Shown here: positions 12,412 through 24,796 of the stretch, in pieces
Numbering within the stretch: the stretch's first letter is position 1
Layout of the letters: each line of letters starts with the position of its first letter
DNA from: Pantoea nemavictus
GTDB lineage: Bacteria > Pseudomonadota > Gammaproteobacteria > Enterobacterales > Enterobacteriaceae
DNA: 64,000 bases
NCBI RefSeq assembly: GCF_037479095.1
Contig: NZ_JBBGZW010000001.1
Coordinates: 2,852,001 to 2,916,000 of the forward strand
Direction of reading: 5' to 3'
Program-made: the position numbers and the translations under genes
The notes under the pieces: generated by a model
Seen by the model: only the letters and a program-made list of their open reading frames with translations
What the model was told of the DNA's origin: nothing
Database searches by the model: none

Positions 12412-12435
12412 AGTATAACATGGATGTTTATACAG
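12412..12435 (-). promoter_or_regulatory. candidate polB -10 element with overlapping LexA-like operator
   Basis: On the minus strand CTGTATAAACATCCAT (12435-12420) fits CTG-N10-CAG with the last triplet altered (CAT), agreeing with the 16-base LexA consensus at 12 positions by my count. TATACT at 12417-12412 could be the -10 hexamer; no good -35 is visible, as is common for regulated promoters. polB is an SOS gene in E. coli, with a similar imperfect box. Inference from position and partial match. Confidence 0.5.
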
Positions 12436-12612
12436 TGTATTTGGATCTCTGGCGTAAGTCCCCGGGAGGTTACACCCATAAGTGACCGGGGCAAGCGAAC
12501 GCAGCCAACGCACCTACCATTTGAAGGATGACGGAAAAGCCTACAATTCTTGCCTTGACGCTGGCGCACGCGCTCTGGACAATCCAGCCTCTATATTCCG
12601 CAGAGGATATTT

Positions 12613-13377
12613 ATGGAAGCCTGGATTCAACACCTGTTTTCGCAATCGCTGGAGTACGCGCTGATCGCCGTTGCGCTGGTGACCTTTCTTGAGTCACTGG
12701 CATTCGTGGGATTGCTGTTGCCGGGCACGGTATTAATGGCCAGCCTTGGGGCGCTGGTAGGAAGTGGACAAATTGGCCTTTACCCTGCGTGGGCGGCCGG
12801 ATTCATCGGCTGTTTAGTCGGCGATTGGGTCTCTTATGGCATCGGCTGGAAGTTTCAGGGTCCGCTGCATCGCTGGAAATATCTGAAAAAATATCAGGGG
12901 CTGCTGGATAAAACCGAGCACGCGCTGCATCAACACAGCATGTTCACCATTCTGGTGGGGCGTTTTGTGGGTCCGACGCGTCCGCTGATTCCGTTAGCGG
13001 CAGGTATGCTGGAACTGCCGGTGCGCAAGTTCTTGCCACCGAATCTCATTGGCTGCATTCTTTGGCCGCCGGCTTATTTGATGCCGGGCATTCTGGCGGG
13101 CGTGGCGATTGATGTACCGCAGGCCGCGCAGGGCGGCAGCTTCAAATGGCTGCTGTTGCTGGTGGCGCTGCTGCTGTGGATCGGTGGCTGGTTGCTGTGG
13201 CGCTGGTGGCGCAGTGGGAAAACCGTCGATTGGGCAACCCAGTATCTGCCGACTGCGCGCCTGCGCTGGCTGGCACCGCTGGCGGCAGCGATCGGGCTGG
13301 GCGCGTTTATCGCGATCCAGTTCCATCCCATGATGCCGATCTTCCGCCACCTGCTGTGGAAAGTGTTCTTCGCTTAA
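12613..13377 (+). CDS. yabI: DedA-family inner membrane protein YabI
   Basis: DedA-superfamily membrane protein; family members are tied to membrane homeostasis and undecaprenyl-phosphate or lipid flipping, but the substrate of YabI itself is not settled. The 254 residues equal the E. coli length. Several hydrophobic segments, the [16 protein letters not shown] motif near 27-42 and the signature [12 protein letters not shown] near 116-127 are diagnostic. The second half carries a long Leu/Trp-rich hydrophobic stretch. Its end overlaps the convergent thiQ stop by 4 bases. The start ATG has AGAGGA upstream. Confidence 0.93.
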   Translation: MEAWIQHLFSQSLEYALIAVALVTFLESLAFVGLLLPGTVLMASLGALVGSGQIGLYPAWAAGFIGCLVGDWVSYGIGWKFQGPLHRWKYLKKYQGLLDKTEHALHQHSMFTILVGRFVGPTRPLIPLAAGMLELPVRKFLPPNLIGCILWPPAYLMPGILAGVAIDVPQAAQGGSFKWLLLLVALLLWIGGWLLWRWWRSGKTVDWATQYLPTARLRWLAPLAAAIGLGAFIAIQFHPMMPIFRHLLWKVFFA

Positions 13378-14075
13378 CGCGGTTGCACGCCAAGGATGGC
13401 GGCTGCCGTGCTTTCACCCCGAATCAAACTCTCCGTGCTGCCGTCCCAATAGATGCGCCCATCGACGATCACTAAACTGCGCGGCGCAATCTGCTGAGCA
13501 TCTTCCAGGCTGTGCGAAACCATGAGCAGCGTGATATTGCGCGTTTCACATACCGAACGCACCAGCTGCAGCATCTCACCGCGCAGCGCCGGATCAAGCG
13601 CCGAAAACGGCTCATCCAGCAGCAAAATAGGCTGATTGCGCAGCAGGCAACGCGCCAGTGCCACGCGCTGACGCTGGCCACCGGAAAGCTGTCCCGGCAA
13701 GCGCGCCAGCAGCTCCTGCAAGCCGGTTTGTTCCGCAATGTCAGTGACTTGTTGTTGCTGCGCGCGCGTCAGTTTCAGGCCAGGATGCAAACCCAGCGCC
13801 ATGTTCTGCTGCACCGTCAGGTGCGGAAACAGGTTGTTCTCCTGGAACAACATCGACACCGGCCGCGCGGACGGCACGCTATGGGTATGATCCACGCCAT
13901 TCATCACCAGCGATCCCTGGTTTACCGCTAAAAAGCCGCCAATCAGACTCAGCAAGGTGCTTTTGCCCGCGCCGCTTGGACCAAGGATCGCCAGGCGTTC
14001 ACCCGCCTGCGCCGCAAAACTGAAGCGCATCGGCAGATGCTGATAAAGGTAAGTGAGGTTATTCAGTGTCAGCAT
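13374..14075 (-). CDS. thiQ: thiamine ABC transporter ATP-binding protein ThiQ
   Basis: ATPase that drives thiamine and thiamine-diphosphate import through ThiP. Walker [10 protein letters not shown] lies near residue 33, signature [16 protein letters not shown] near 129-144, and Walker B with catalytic glutamate as [12 protein letters not shown] near 150. The switch histidine follows in MVSHSLEDA. Length 233 (232 in E. coli). Its start overlaps the thiP end by 17 bases, so it is the last gene of thiBPQ. Confidence 0.97.
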   Translation of the reverse strand: MLTLNNLTYLYQHLPMRFSFAAQAGERLAILGPSGAGKSTLLSLIGGFLAVNQGSLVMNGVDHTHSVPSARPVSMLFQENNLFPHLTVQQNMALGLHPGLKLTRAQQQQVTDIAEQTGLQELLARLPGQLSGGQRQRVALARCLLRNQPILLLDEPFSALDPALRGEMLQLVRSVCETRNITLLMVSHSLEDAQQIAPRSLVIVDGRIYWDGSTESLIRGESTAAAILGVQPR

Positions 14076-15645
14076 GGCGGCCCGGTAATTTTTCCATCAG
14101 CGTAAAGAGGAGCAAGCAGAGTAACAGTAGCAGCAGCGCAGTGACGGCACCGTCCGCGCCGCGATAGGCGCCAATCTGCTGGAAGAGATAGAAGGGCAGC
14201 GTGCGGAAATCGGCGCTGCCAAACAGCGCCACCACGCCGAAGTCACCGATCGACAATACGCAGGCAAACGCCAGCGCCTGCGCAATTGGACGTTTCAGCG
14301 CGCGCAGCTCAATCAGTCGTAAGCGGTTAAAACCTGAGATGCCGAGTGAGGAACAGAGCTGGCCATAACGGGTGCTGATATCGCGCATGGGATTCTCCAG
14401 TACTTTCATCGCATAGGGAATGGCGATCAGCGCATTAGTGAAAATCACTAAGCCATCGGCGCGCTGCGGCAGGCCAACGGTGGCGTTGAACAGCAGGAAA
14501 AATCCACTCGCCAGCACAATGCCCGGCATCGCCAGAATCAGCATGCCGCTGAGTTCCATGGCCTGCGCGGCGATCATTTTCTGACGCTGGCGCAGTTCGC
14601 GGCTGCTCCAAAGCAGCATCATGGTCAGCACCACACAGAGTACGCCGGCGCCGACCGCGATACGCAGCGAGGTAAAGGTGGCTTGCCACAATGCTGATTG
14701 TTGCAACGCACCGGCCACGCCACCACGTAGGCCATCGACCACCACCGCCGCCAGCGGTGGCAACAGTAGCAGCAGCGCCATGCCAATTAACACGGTATCG
14801 GTAAAACGCGCATGCCATGAGTCGCGCGGGTCGCGCCAGCCGCGAATGCTCTGGCTGCCAGTGGGAATTGCTTTGCTAAAGCGCTGACTCAGCAGTACCA
14901 ATAATAAACAACAGCCAAGCTGTAGCAGGGCCAGCAGTGCCGCACGGCCAGGATCATAATCAAAATTCAGCGCCTGATAGATCGCCAGTTCTAGCGTGGT
15001 GGCCTGCGGTCCGCCGCCCAGCGCCAGCACGGTGGCGAAGCTGGCGAAGCACAGCATAAAGATCAGTGCCGCTGTAGGCAGAATCTGGCGGCGCAGCCAC
15101 GGCCACTCCAGCAGTCGAAACAGATTCCAGCCGCGCAGGCCGAGCTGCGCGGCTAATTGTCGCTGCTCGCCTGGGATGCTCTCAAGCGCCTGCAGCAGCA
15201 TGCGCGTTGCCAGCGGCAGATTAAAGAACACGTGCGCCAGCAGAATGCCCTGCAAACCATACGGGGAAAAGTGGTAGTCGAATCCCAGTGTCGTACACAG
15301 TTGTGCCAGCCAGCCGCTGCGGCCGTAAACGCTCAGCAGGCCAAATACCGCCACCAGCACCGGCAGCACCAGCGTCATAGCACACAGACGCAGCAGCAGA
15401 TTACGACCGGGGAAACGGCGGCGATAGAGCGCGCGTGCCAGCAGGATGGCTGGCAGCACCGACAGCAGCGCCGATAGCAGTGCTTGCTCGAAGGAGAAGG
15501 CCAGCACGTGGTGCAGGTAGCTGTCGCTGAGCAGTGCGCGCCAGTCAGTGGCCGGCGCGACCATCACTAAAGCGCCAAAGGCCAGCAGTGCGACCGCGCA
15601 CAGCAGCAGCGCGGTCGCGCTGCCGGGAATCAACCAGCCAGGCAT
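14059..15645 (-). CDS. thiP: thiamine ABC transporter permease ThiP
   Basis: Inner-membrane permease with two fused BPD_transp_1 halves, one polypeptide acting as the pore pair. Many membrane helices are evident, and each half holds an EAA-type loop for contact with Thi[15 protein letters not shown] near 177 and a copy near [15 protein letters not shown] in the second half. The 528 residues are slightly shorter than E. coli ThiP (536) because it starts at the ATG sharing a base with the thiB stop (TAATG), giving MPGWLIPG; the E. coli protein begins a few residues earlier. Confidence 0.96.
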   Translation of the reverse strand: MPGWLIPGSATALLLCAVALLAFGALVMVAPATDWRALLSDSYLHHVLAFSFEQALLSALLSVLPAILLARALYRRRFPGRNLLLRLCAMTLVLPVLVAVFGLLSVYGRSGWLAQLCTTLGFDYHFSPYGLQGILLAHVFFNLPLATRMLLQALESIPGEQRQLAAQLGLRGWNLFRLLEWPWLRRQILPTAALIFMLCFASFATVLALGGGPQATTLELAIYQALNFDYDPGRAALLALLQLGCCLLLVLLSQRFSKAIPTGSQSIRGWRDPRDSWHARFTDTVLIGMALLLLLPPLAAVVVDGLRGGVAGALQQSALWQATFTSLRIAVGAGVLCVVLTMMLLWSSRELRQRQKMIAAQAMELSGMLILAMPGIVLASGFFLLFNATVGLPQRADGLVIFTNALIAIPYAMKVLENPMRDISTRYGQLCSSLGISGFNRLRLIELRALKRPIAQALAFACVLSIGDFGVVALFGSADFRTLPFYLFQQIGAYRGADGAVTALLLLLLCLLLFTLMEKLPGRHADTE

Positions 15646-16631
15646 TAACGGCTAACGGCGCGTTGCCATGCGCTGATCCATGCAGCGCGATGGTCGGCCA
15701 CTTCCGCTGGCGTGAATTGCAGCGCTTTGGCGGGGACCTGCAGCGATTGATAACCGGCAGGCAACTCGCTTTTAATCACCGGATACATCCAGTTGCCGGT
15801 GGGAATGGTCTGCTGGAAAGCCGGCGACACCATAAACTGCATGAACTGTTGCGCCAGCTGTGGCTGTTTGCTGCTGGCCAGCTGCGCGGCAACTTCTACC
15901 TGTAAATAGTGGCCTTCGCTAAATTCGGCCGCGGCGTAGTTCTCTTTCTTCTCTTCGATGATGTGGTAAGCCGGAGAGGTGGTGTAACTCAACACCAAAT
16001 CGCCTTCGCCTTTGAGGAACAGGCCGTAGGCTTCACTCCAGCCTTTGGTGACGGTAACGGTTTTTTTCGCCAGCTTCTGCCACGCATCGGGCGCGTTGTC
16101 GCCATAGACTTTCTGCATCCACAGCAGCAGGCCAAGACCCGGCGTGCTGGTGCGCGGATCTTCATAAATCACGCGCCATTTTTCCGGGCTCTCAACCAGC
16201 TCCTTCAGGCTTTTAGGCGGATTCTTCAACTTGTTCTTATCGTAGACGAAGGCGAAGTAGCCGTAATCGAACGGGATAAAGGTGTCGTTGTGCCAGCCAT
16301 CCGGCAGTGTTAACGCTTTGGTATCGACGCTGCTTTTGGCAAACAGGCCGGTTTTCTCCGCTGCCTGCACCAGATTGTTATCGAGGCCCAGCACCACATC
16401 GGCTTTGCTGTTTTTGCCTTCCATACGCACACGATTCAGCAGCGACACGCCATCTTCCAGCGCGACGTATTTCAGTTCACAGCCGCACTGCGCTTCAAAG
16501 GCTTTTTTGACCGCCGGACCTGGACCCCAATCGGCAGAGAATGAGTCGTAGGTGTAAACCGTCAGAACCGGTTTGGCAGCGAAAACCGGTGCCGCAACCA
16601 GCAACAACACAGGCAGAACTTTGTTTAACAC
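15645..16631 (-). CDS. thiB: thiamine-binding periplasmic protein ThiB (TbpA)
   Basis: Periplasmic binding protein that captures thiamine and its phosphates for ThiPQ. I start it at GTG 16629-16631, six bases after AGGAG, which gives a signal peptide of about 18 residues ending APVFA and a 328-residue protein (327 in E. coli). The longer frame to 16694 would run into the riboswitch. Family sequence such as VLTVYTYDSFSADWGPG, SKADVVLGLDNN and IPTGNWMYPV is present. The Shine-Dalgarno AGGAG lies inside a short self-complementary stretch (16638-16649), which may help translation-level control. Confidence 0.97.
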   Translation of the reverse strand: MLNKVLPVLLLVAAPVFAAKPVLTVYTYDSFSADWGPGPAVKKAFEAQCGCELKYVALEDGVSLLNRVRMEGKNSKADVVLGLDNNLVQAAEKTGLFAKSSVDTKALTLPDGWHNDTFIPFDYGYFAFVYDKNKLKNPPKSLKELVESPEKWRVIYEDPRTSTPGLGLLLWMQKVYGDNAPDAWQKLAKKTVTVTKGWSEAYGLFLKGEGDLVLSYTTSPAYHIIEEKKENYAAAEFSEGHYLQVEVAAQLASSKQPQLAQQFMQFMVSPAFQQTIPTGNWMYPVIKSELPAGYQSLQVPAKALQFTPAEVADHRAAWISAWQRAVSR

Positions 16632-16689
16632 TTTGCGCTCCTTGAGGAGAAGATAAGGTTGAGTCGCAAAGGATCTGAGGAGTGGGCAT

Positions 16690-16767
16690 CTCAAATCCCT
16701 ACGCCGGTATTAGCCGGATCAGGTTCGACGGGTCTTTCTCAGCCACAAAATAAGGCACCCCGTTGAG
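16690..16767 (-). ncRNA. TPP riboswitch (THI element) controlling thiBPQ
   Basis: On the minus strand the THI-box landmarks appear in order: GGGGTGCC, GCTGAGA, ACCCG, GAACCTGATC, GGCTAATACCGGCGTAGGGA. The closing P1 helix can form between 16763-16767 and 16690-16695 (CTCAA with TTGAG). It lies about 60 bases upstream of the thiB GTG. TPP binding is expected to lower expression of the transporter, most likely by hiding the ribosome binding site, since I see no strong intrinsic terminator before thiB. A possible -10, TAGAAT, is at 16781-16776. Confidence 0.95.
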
Positions 16768-16839
16768 AACGGCTCATTCTAGACATTTATATGACAGCGC
16801 GAAAGGATCACCGGCTGGAAGTCTGGTGCCACGCTTCCC

Positions 16840-16859
16840 GGTGCGCATGAATGCGCACC
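16840..16859. repeat. REP-like palindrome downstream of sgrR
   Basis: GGTGCGCAT-GA-ATGCGCACC is a perfect 9-base inverted repeat with almost no loop, between the sgrR stop and the thiB promoter region. There is no T-run, so simple intrinsic termination is unlikely. This palindrome type is a familiar dispersed intergenic element in Pantoea and Erwinia genomes as I recall them; the assignment is from memory. Confidence 0.55.
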
Positions 16860-16884
16860 TTACAAAACTGCGCCGGCGCGATGT

Positions 16885-18546
16885 TCACAGCTCCGGAGGC
16901 GCAAACCAGGCGGATTTGAAGTCAAACCAGCCGAGCGTATTCAGCCGCACGCCGCGCATGCTGCGTTGCCCCTCCAGCAGCAGCCAATGATGGAAAAGCG
17001 GGTGCAGATAGTCGCTGTCGATCAGCTGCTTACTCCACTCCGCCAGCGGTAAAGCTTTCTGCCGCCAGCGCGCCGCGTCGGCTTGCCAGTCAATCGGGAT
17101 GCAATGATGCATCAAAGGCAGTTCGAACAGCTGAGCAAACAGCGCGTACTCCAGCGGCAGGGTAAAATTGACGCTACCGAGCCAGATATCACTCTCGCCT
17201 TCACCCTCGAACCACTCTTCGTAACTGACTTCGCGCGTAATCAACTCAACACCTTGCTGCGCCAGTAACGGACGCAGGGCGTTGGCGATACCTTCATGCT
17301 CAACGTGGTTGTTGTACCAGCTGAGCGTGAATTGGGTTAAGCCTGCTGGTTTCTCGGCAGCCGTAAGATCGCGACGATGATGCCAGCGCGGCAGCAGGCC
17401 ATAGGCCGGGAACCAGTAACGCTGATAGCCGACGCCAGCATGATTAAGCAGGGCGATAGGATTGAATAAATAGCTCACCCAGCGGCGGAAATGCGCATCT
17501 TGTCCCAGGTGTGAGCGCTGATCAAACAGGAGGAAATAACAGCCCTCTTCCAGGCGGCTCTCTTCCGATTTCTCATCAGCGTTTTCGCCCTGCAGTTTTA
17601 CGCCGGCATACACCAGCTCGTCGCTGATCTCCGGCAGCACCCAAATCGATACATCGTCGATCAAGGCGCGATAGCCGAAGTAATCATCAAAGGCGGCAAT
17701 TTTCAGCTGCGTTTGCTGATTACGCACCACGCTGTAGGGGCCGGTACCAATCGGCTGACGGGCAAAGTGGCGTAGCGTCTGCCATTCGCGTGGCAGGATC
17801 ATCGCACTGACGCTGGCCAGCAGCCACGGTAGCCAATCGTCCGGCTGGCTTAGGTGAATATCCAGCGTCCAGGGGGCTGGTGAATGCAGCTTTTCGATAT
17901 GGGAAAACAGCGGTTGACTGCGCACGCGCTCCAGCGAAGCCATCACATCCTCCATTTCCAGTTCGCGGCCATGATGAAAGCGAATCGCCGGGCGCAGGAA
18001 AAAGCGCCAATGCAGCGGCGAAGTTTGCTGCCAATGGTGCGCGATATCGGGTTCGATTTCCCCCTTTTCCTCATTTATACGCATCAGGCCGTTGAAAATT
18101 TGGCGTGCCAGATGGGTTTCTGAGCGACGCAGCGGCGAACCGGGCAACAGATTGGGCAGCGGACGGTAATAGAGCACGCGCAGAATATGCTTGCCCTGAC
18201 GGAAGCTGCGGCCTAAATGTGCCGCGATCATCTGTCGGACCTGATTTTTGTCGCCAACCAGCTGGACCAATTGTTCGATGCGATCTTGTTCCAGCAGATC
18301 CTCGGCACGCTGCTGTTGCAGCGCCAGCCCGGTATAGCAAAAACTCAGCATCGAACGCTTGCCGCGTCCGGCTTCCGCCTGCCAAATCAGCCAGCCTTCG
18401 TTCTGCATGGCGTTGAGTAAATTACGCATGTGACGGCGCGAGCAGTGCAGCAGATCGGCCAGCTCGTTCAGGGTGGTTTCATGGTCCAGCCCCTGACAGC
18501 TTTGCCATAAGCGGATGAATTGCTGCTGCAGACGTGAAGAGGACAT
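16885..18546 (-). CDS. sgrR: transcriptional activator of sgrS, SgrR
   Basis: Activator that senses glucose-phosphate stress and turns on the divergent small RNA gene sgrS. The N-terminal winged-helix DNA-binding domain covers about 1-110 ([30 protein letters not shown]). The rest (about 160-550) is an SBP_bac_5 solute-binding-like domain, presumed to bind the stress metabolite. Length 553 (551 in E. coli), with the conserved C-terminus [20 protein letters not shown]. It ends upstream of the thiBPQ riboswitch on the same strand. Confidence 0.97.
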   Translation of the reverse strand: MSSSRLQQQFIRLWQSCQGLDHETTLNELADLLHCSRRHMRNLLNAMQNEGWLIWQAEAGRGKRSMLSFCYTGLALQQQRAEDLLEQDRIEQLVQLVGDKNQVRQMIAAHLGRSFRQGKHILRVLYYRPLPNLLPGSPLRRSETHLARQIFNGLMRINEEKGEIEPDIAHHWQQTSPLHWRFFLRPAIRFHHGRELEMEDVMASLERVRSQPLFSHIEKLHSPAPWTLDIHLSQPDDWLPWLLASVSAMILPREWQTLRHFARQPIGTGPYSVVRNQQTQLKIAAFDDYFGYRALIDDVSIWVLPEISDELVYAGVKLQGENADEKSEESRLEEGCYFLLFDQRSHLGQDAHFRRWVSYLFNPIALLNHAGVGYQRYWFPAYGLLPRWHHRRDLTAAEKPAGLTQFTLSWYNNHVEHEGIANALRPLLAQQGVELITREVSYEEWFEGEGESDIWLGSVNFTLPLEYALFAQLFELPLMHHCIPIDWQADAARWRQKALPLAEWSKQLIDSDYLHPLFHHWLLLEGQRSMRGVRLNTLGWFDFKSAWFAPPEL

Positions 18547-18611
18547 AAAAGGGGAACTCCTTCTCAGAATCGCTCAGTTTTTCCTGCCTCATATTAGAGG
18601 CATACTGCCCG

Positions 18612-18736
18612 GCAATGGAAGAGCGGGAGGCATTCAGTCATGAATGGCGCTCTGCCAGCGGTTCCGCCAATGTGGAACCTCTTTCTGAGTAGGGTGCATT
18701 TTCACCGCCAGCAGCGCTTTATCTGCTGGCTTTTTT
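18612..18736 (+). ncRNA. sgrS: glucose-phosphate stress small RNA SgrS (short form, apparently no SgrT)
   Basis: It lies in the sgrR-setA gap, divergent from sgrR, exactly where SgrS is in E. coli. The 3' part is recognisable: CTGAGTAGGG (18685-18694), which can pair with the ptsG translation start region, a small GGTG/CACC hairpin, then terminator stem GCCAGCAG (18707-18714) with CTGCTGGC (18723-18730) and six T residues. Upstream are two further stems, 18620-18653 and GGTTCC/GGAACC at 18660-18679. The 5' end is inferred; CATACT at 18601 is a possible -10. No SgrT-like peptide is encoded. Expected to bind Hfq and repress ptsG. Confidence 0.85.
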
Positions 18737-18802
18737 CGTTTTGCTGTAGAATCTTCTACCCTCATTTCTCTAGCCATTTTTTATCCGCAAAGGGATTTCT
18801 GC

Positions 18803-19990
18803 ATGAAATCGCTGTTAACGCGTCAACGTCGCATCAATCCGGTCTATCTCTCTTTTATGGTGGTGTCGTTTATGACGGGCGTGGCCGGGGCGCTGCAGGC
18901 GCCGACGCTGAGTCTATTTTTGACGCGTGAAGTGCAGGTTAGCCCGTTTTGGGTGGGCTTGTTCTTTACCATCAATGCGATAGCCGGCATTGTCATCAGC
19001 CTGTTAATGGCGAAGCGATCCGATAATCGAGGCGATCGCCGCAATCTGATTCTTTTCTGCTGCCTGATGGCGACACTTAATGCGCTGCTGTTTGCTTTCA
19101 ACCGTCACTATTTAACGCTGGTGACGCTGGGGGTGTTTTTGTCTGCGCTGGCCAGCGTGTCGATTCCGCAGGTGTTCGCCCTCGCGCGTGAATATGCCGA
19201 TCAATCGGCGCGTGAGGTGGTGATGTTCAGCTCGGTAATGCGTGCGCAGCTGTCGCTGGCATGGGTGATTGGGCCGCCGCTGTCGTTTGCGCTGGCGCTC
19301 AATTATGGCTTCACCACGTTGTTTTGCGTCGCGGCGGGGATTTTCCTGCTGAGCATGCTGCTGATCTGGCGCACCTTGCCTTCGGTACCGCGCGTGGTGG
19401 CGTCGCCTGAAGAGGTGCTGACGCAGCTTAGCCCGTGGAAAGATAGCCAGGTGCGGCTGCTGTTTATCGCCTCCGTCACCATGTGGGCGTGCAACACCAT
19501 GTATATCATCGATATGCCGCTGTATATCAGCTCAACGCTCGGCCTGCCAGAGAAGCTGGCGGGATTATTAATGGGCACCGCCGCCGGGCTGGAGATTCCG
19601 ATTATGCTGCTGGCCGGGCATTACGCGCGGCGGTTGGGCAAACGCAAACTGATGCTGCTGGCGCTGGTGGCGGGAATTGTGTTTTATCTCGGACTGGTGA
19701 TGTTCCAGTCACGTACTGCGCTGATGGTGCTGCAGCTGTTCAATGCGGCATTTATCGGCATCATCGCCGGAATTGGCATGCTGTGGTTCCAGGATTTGAT
19801 GCCAGGACGGGCAGGCGCGGCAACCACCTTATTCACAACGTCGATTTCCACCGGCATGATTATCGCGGGTATTATTCAGGGCACCATGAGCGAGCGCTTT
19901 GGTCATGAGTCGGTTTACTGGCTGGCGTTGGGGTTAGCGGTGCTGGCGCTGGGATTGGAGTCACGCGTGCGGGATGTTCCGCATCGATAG
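18803..19990 (+). CDS. setA: MFS sugar efflux transporter SetA
   Basis: Major-facilitator efflux pump for glucosides and lactose; in E. coli it is cotranscribed with sgrS and helps relieve sugar-phosphate stress. The 395 residues hold about 12 hydrophobic segments. Conserved stretches include GVAGALQAPTLSLFL near 25, the MFS motif A region LLMAKRSDNRGDRRN near 70, SVMRAQLSLAWVIGPPL near 145 and IGMLWFQDLMPGRAGAATTLF near 325. Start ATG 18803 follows AAAGGGA. A hairpin terminator lies directly downstream. Confidence 0.96.
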   Translation: MKSLLTRQRRINPVYLSFMVVSFMTGVAGALQAPTLSLFLTREVQVSPFWVGLFFTINAIAGIVISLLMAKRSDNRGDRRNLILFCCLMATLNALLFAFNRHYLTLVTLGVFLSALASVSIPQVFALAREYADQSAREVVMFSSVMRAQLSLAWVIGPPLSFALALNYGFTTLFCVAAGIFLLSMLLIWRTLPSVPRVVASPEEVLTQLSPWKDSQVRLLFIASVTMWACNTMYIIDMPLYISSTLGLPEKLAGLLMGTAAGLEIPIMLLAGHYARRLGKRKLMLLALVAGIVFYLGLVMFQSRTALMVLQLFNAAFIGIIAGIGMLWFQDLMPGRAGAATTLFTTSISTGMIIAGIIQGTMSERFGHESVYWLALGLAVLALGLESRVRDVPHR

Positions 19991-19997
19991 AAAAGAG

Positions 19998-20020
19998 AAG
20001 GGCGACAGAATGTCGCCCTT
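19998..20020. terminator. bidirectional hairpin terminator between setA and leuD
   Basis: AAGGGCGACA (19998-20007) and TGTCGCCCTT (20011-20020) form a 10-bp stem with a GAA loop in the 36-base gap between the convergent setA and leuD stops. A-rich sequence to the left and T-rich to the right let it work in both directions. Confidence 0.85.
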
Positions 20021-20026
20021 ATTGCC

Positions 20027-20632
20027 TTAGCGTAAGAACGCGGGCTGATTGGTTTCGTAGCTGGAGATCGACGCTTCATGTTGCAGCGTCAGGCCAATAC
20101 TGTCGAGGCCGTTGATCATGCAGTGACGGCGGAAGCTGTCGATTTCAAAGCTGTAGGTTTTCTCACCCGCCGTTACCGTCTGCGCTTCCAGATCCACCGT
20201 GAAGCTAACGCCCGGCTGCGCGGCGACCAGTTTGAACATCTCATCCACTTCTTCATCGCTCAGCTTCACCGGCAGCAGCTGGTTGTTGAAACTGTTGCCG
20301 TAGAAGATGTCCGCGAAGCTTGGTGCGATCACCACATGGAAACCGAAGTCGGTCAGCGCCCAGGGCGCATGCTCACGTGAAGATCCGCAGCCGAAGTTTT
20401 CACGCGCCAGCAAAATGCTGGTGCCTTTGAACTCCGGCTTGTTCAGCACGAAGCCGGCGGTGGGGACGGTGCCGGCATCATCTTCAAAACGCCAATCGTG
20501 GAACAGATGCGCGCCAAAGCCGGTGCGCGTCACTTTCTGCAAAAACTGCTTCGGAATAATGGCATCGGTATCGACGTTAGCCGCATCCAGTGGCGCAACA
20601 ATGCCGGTGTGTTGAGTAAATTTGTTTGCCAT
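20027..20632 (-). CDS. leuD: 3-isopropylmalate dehydratase small subunit LeuD
   Basis: Small subunit of isopropylmalate isomerase, which interconverts 2- and 3-isopropylmalate in leucine synthesis. The 201 residues equal E. coli LeuD. Signatures are [16 protein letters not shown] near 16-31 and [16 protein letters not shown] near 79-94. Last gene of leuABCD, starting 3 bases after the leuC stop. Confidence 0.98.
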   Translation of the reverse strand: MANKFTQHTGIVAPLDAANVDTDAIIPKQFLQKVTRTGFGAHLFHDWRFEDDAGTVPTAGFVLNKPEFKGTSILLARENFGCGSSREHAPWALTDFGFHVVIAPSFADIFYGNSFNNQLLPVKLSDEEVDEMFKLVAAQPGVSFTVDLEAQTVTAGEKTYSFEIDSFRRHCMINGLDSIGLTLQHEASISSYETNQPAFLR

Positions 20633-20635
20633 GGC

Positions 20636-22042
20636 TTAAGCTCCCTGAGTCAATTCACGAATGTCGGCAAAGCGACCGGTTACGGCAGCCGCCGCGGCCA
20701 TCGCCGGGCTGACCAGGTGAGTACGTCCACCACGGCCCTGACGACCTTCAAAGTTACGGTTGCTGGTGGATGCACAACGCTCGCCTGGATTCAGGCGGTC
20801 ATTGTTCATTGCCAGGCACATGGAGCAGCCCGGCAAGCGCCATTCAAAACCGGCTTCGAGGAAGATTTTATCCAGACCTTCGGCTTCGGCCTGCGCTTTC
20901 ACTGGACCCGAACCTGGCACCACCATCGCTACTACGCCTGGCGCCACTTTGCGACCTTTAGCAATGGCGGCAGCGGCGCGCAGATCTTCAATGCGTGAGT
21001 TGGTGCAGGAGCCGATAAACACTTTATCGATCGCCACGTCAGTCAGTTTAATGCCCGGCTGCAGATCCATGTAAGCCAGCGCTTTCTCGGCCGAGGCGCG
21101 CTCAACCGGATCGGCAAACGATTGTGGATTCGGGATCGCTTGATCCACCGCCATCACCTGGCCAGGGTTGGTGCCCCAGGTAACTTGCGGAGCGATATCT
21201 TCCGCGTGCAGCGTGACGATGCTATCGAATTTGGCATCGCTGTCGGATTTCAGCGTGCGCCAGTAAGCAACCGCCTGTTCCCACTGCTCGCCCTTCGGTG
21301 CGAACTGTTTGTCTTTCAGGTAGTTGAAGGTGGTGTCATCCGGTGCGACCAGGCCCGCTTTGGCACCCATCTCAATCGCCATATTACACAGCGTCATGCG
21401 GCCTTCCATGCTCAGCGCTTCAATCGCTGGGCCACAGAATTCAACAACGTGACCGGTACCGCCAGCGCTGCCGGTTTTACCAATGATCGCTAACACGATG
21501 TCTTTAGCGGTAATGCCCGGCGCCGCTTCGCCCAGCACTTCAATCTTCATGGTTTTCGCACGGCCCTGTTTCAGGGTTTGCGTGGCAAACACATGCTCAA
21601 CTTCAGAGGTACCGATACCGAACGCCAGCGAACCGAACGCGCCGTGGGTGGCGGTGTGGGAGTCGCCGCAGACAATAGTCATGCCCGGCAGCGTCATGCC
21701 TTGTTCCGGCCCAATCACGTGCACGATGCCCTGGAACGGGTGATTCAGGTCATACAGCTGAATGCCGAATTCAGCACAGTTCTTGATCAGCTCCTGCATC
21801 TGAATACGTGCCATCTCGCCAGACGCATTGATGTCTTTGGTCTGGGTCGAAACGTTATGGTCCATGGTGGCAAAGGTTTTTGACGGTTGACGCACTTTGC
21901 GGCCGTGCGCACGCAAGCCATCAAAGGCCTGCGGTGACGTCACTTCATGGATCAAATGGCGATCGATATACAGTAACGGAGTTTCTTTTGGCGCTTCGTG
22001 AACGACATGTGCATCAAATAACTTCTGGTATAAGCTTTTCAT
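20636..22042 (-). CDS. leuC: 3-isopropylmalate dehydratase large subunit LeuC
   Basis: Catalytic large subunit of isopropylmalate isomerase, holding the [4Fe-4S] cluster. I start it at ATG 22040-22042 ([16 protein letters not shown]), giving 468 residues (466 in E. coli); an open frame upstream would run into leuB. Cluster ligands are in [15 protein letters not shown] and in GCSMCLAMN (CxxC). SD-like GAGGAA is about 11 bases upstream. The start is 4 bases before the leuB stop when read along the chromosome, so the two are tightly linked. Confidence 0.98.
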   Translation of the reverse strand: MKSLYQKLFDAHVVHEAPKETPLLYIDRHLIHEVTSPQAFDGLRAHGRKVRQPSKTFATMDHNVSTQTKDINASGEMARIQMQELIKNCAEFGIQLYDLNHPFQGIVHVIGPEQGMTLPGMTIVCGDSHTATHGAFGSLAFGIGTSEVEHVFATQTLKQGRAKTMKIEVLGEAAPGITAKDIVLAIIGKTGSAGGTGHVVEFCGPAIEALSMEGRMTLCNMAIEMGAKAGLVAPDDTTFNYLKDKQFAPKGEQWEQAVAYWRTLKSDSDAKFDSIVTLHAEDIAPQVTWGTNPGQVMAVDQAIPNPQSFADPVERASAEKALAYMDLQPGIKLTDVAIDKVFIGSCTNSRIEDLRAAAAIAKGRKVAPGVVAMVVPGSGPVKAQAEAEGLDKIFLEAGFEWRLPGCSMCLAMNNDRLNPGERCASTSNRNFEGRQGRGGRTHLVSPAMAAAAAVTGRFADIRELTQGA

Positions 22043-22046
22043 TTTA

Positions 22047-24703
<2,657 letters not shown>

Positions 24704-24746
24704 CGTAATCTTCCTTATGCATTAACTTTGCCGGTGCTACGAGCAT

Positions 24747-24774
24747 AAAAAAACCCGCGCATTGGCGCGGGTTT
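24747..24774 (-). terminator. leucine operon attenuator (intrinsic terminator)
   Basis: On the minus strand AAACCCGCGC (24774-24765) pairs with GCGCGGGTTT (24760-24751) across a 4-base loop, followed by a T-run. It lies between leuL and leuA, where the attenuator belongs. Charged leucyl-tRNA should let ribosomes pass leuL and favour this hairpin; starvation stalls them and favours an antiterminator. Confidence 0.9.
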
Positions 24775-24796
24775 CTTAAACTTCTGCAGGTTCGAA

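Noticed and set aside
12994..13350. 118-codon frame opposite yabI.
   Set aside because: Gln/Arg-rich antisense shadow of a Leu-rich membrane protein; no independent support.
18640..18930. 96-codon frame starting inside SgrS, considered as SgrT or a new protein.
   Set aside because: It does not resemble SgrT, runs through the SgrS terminator and overlaps setA out of frame.
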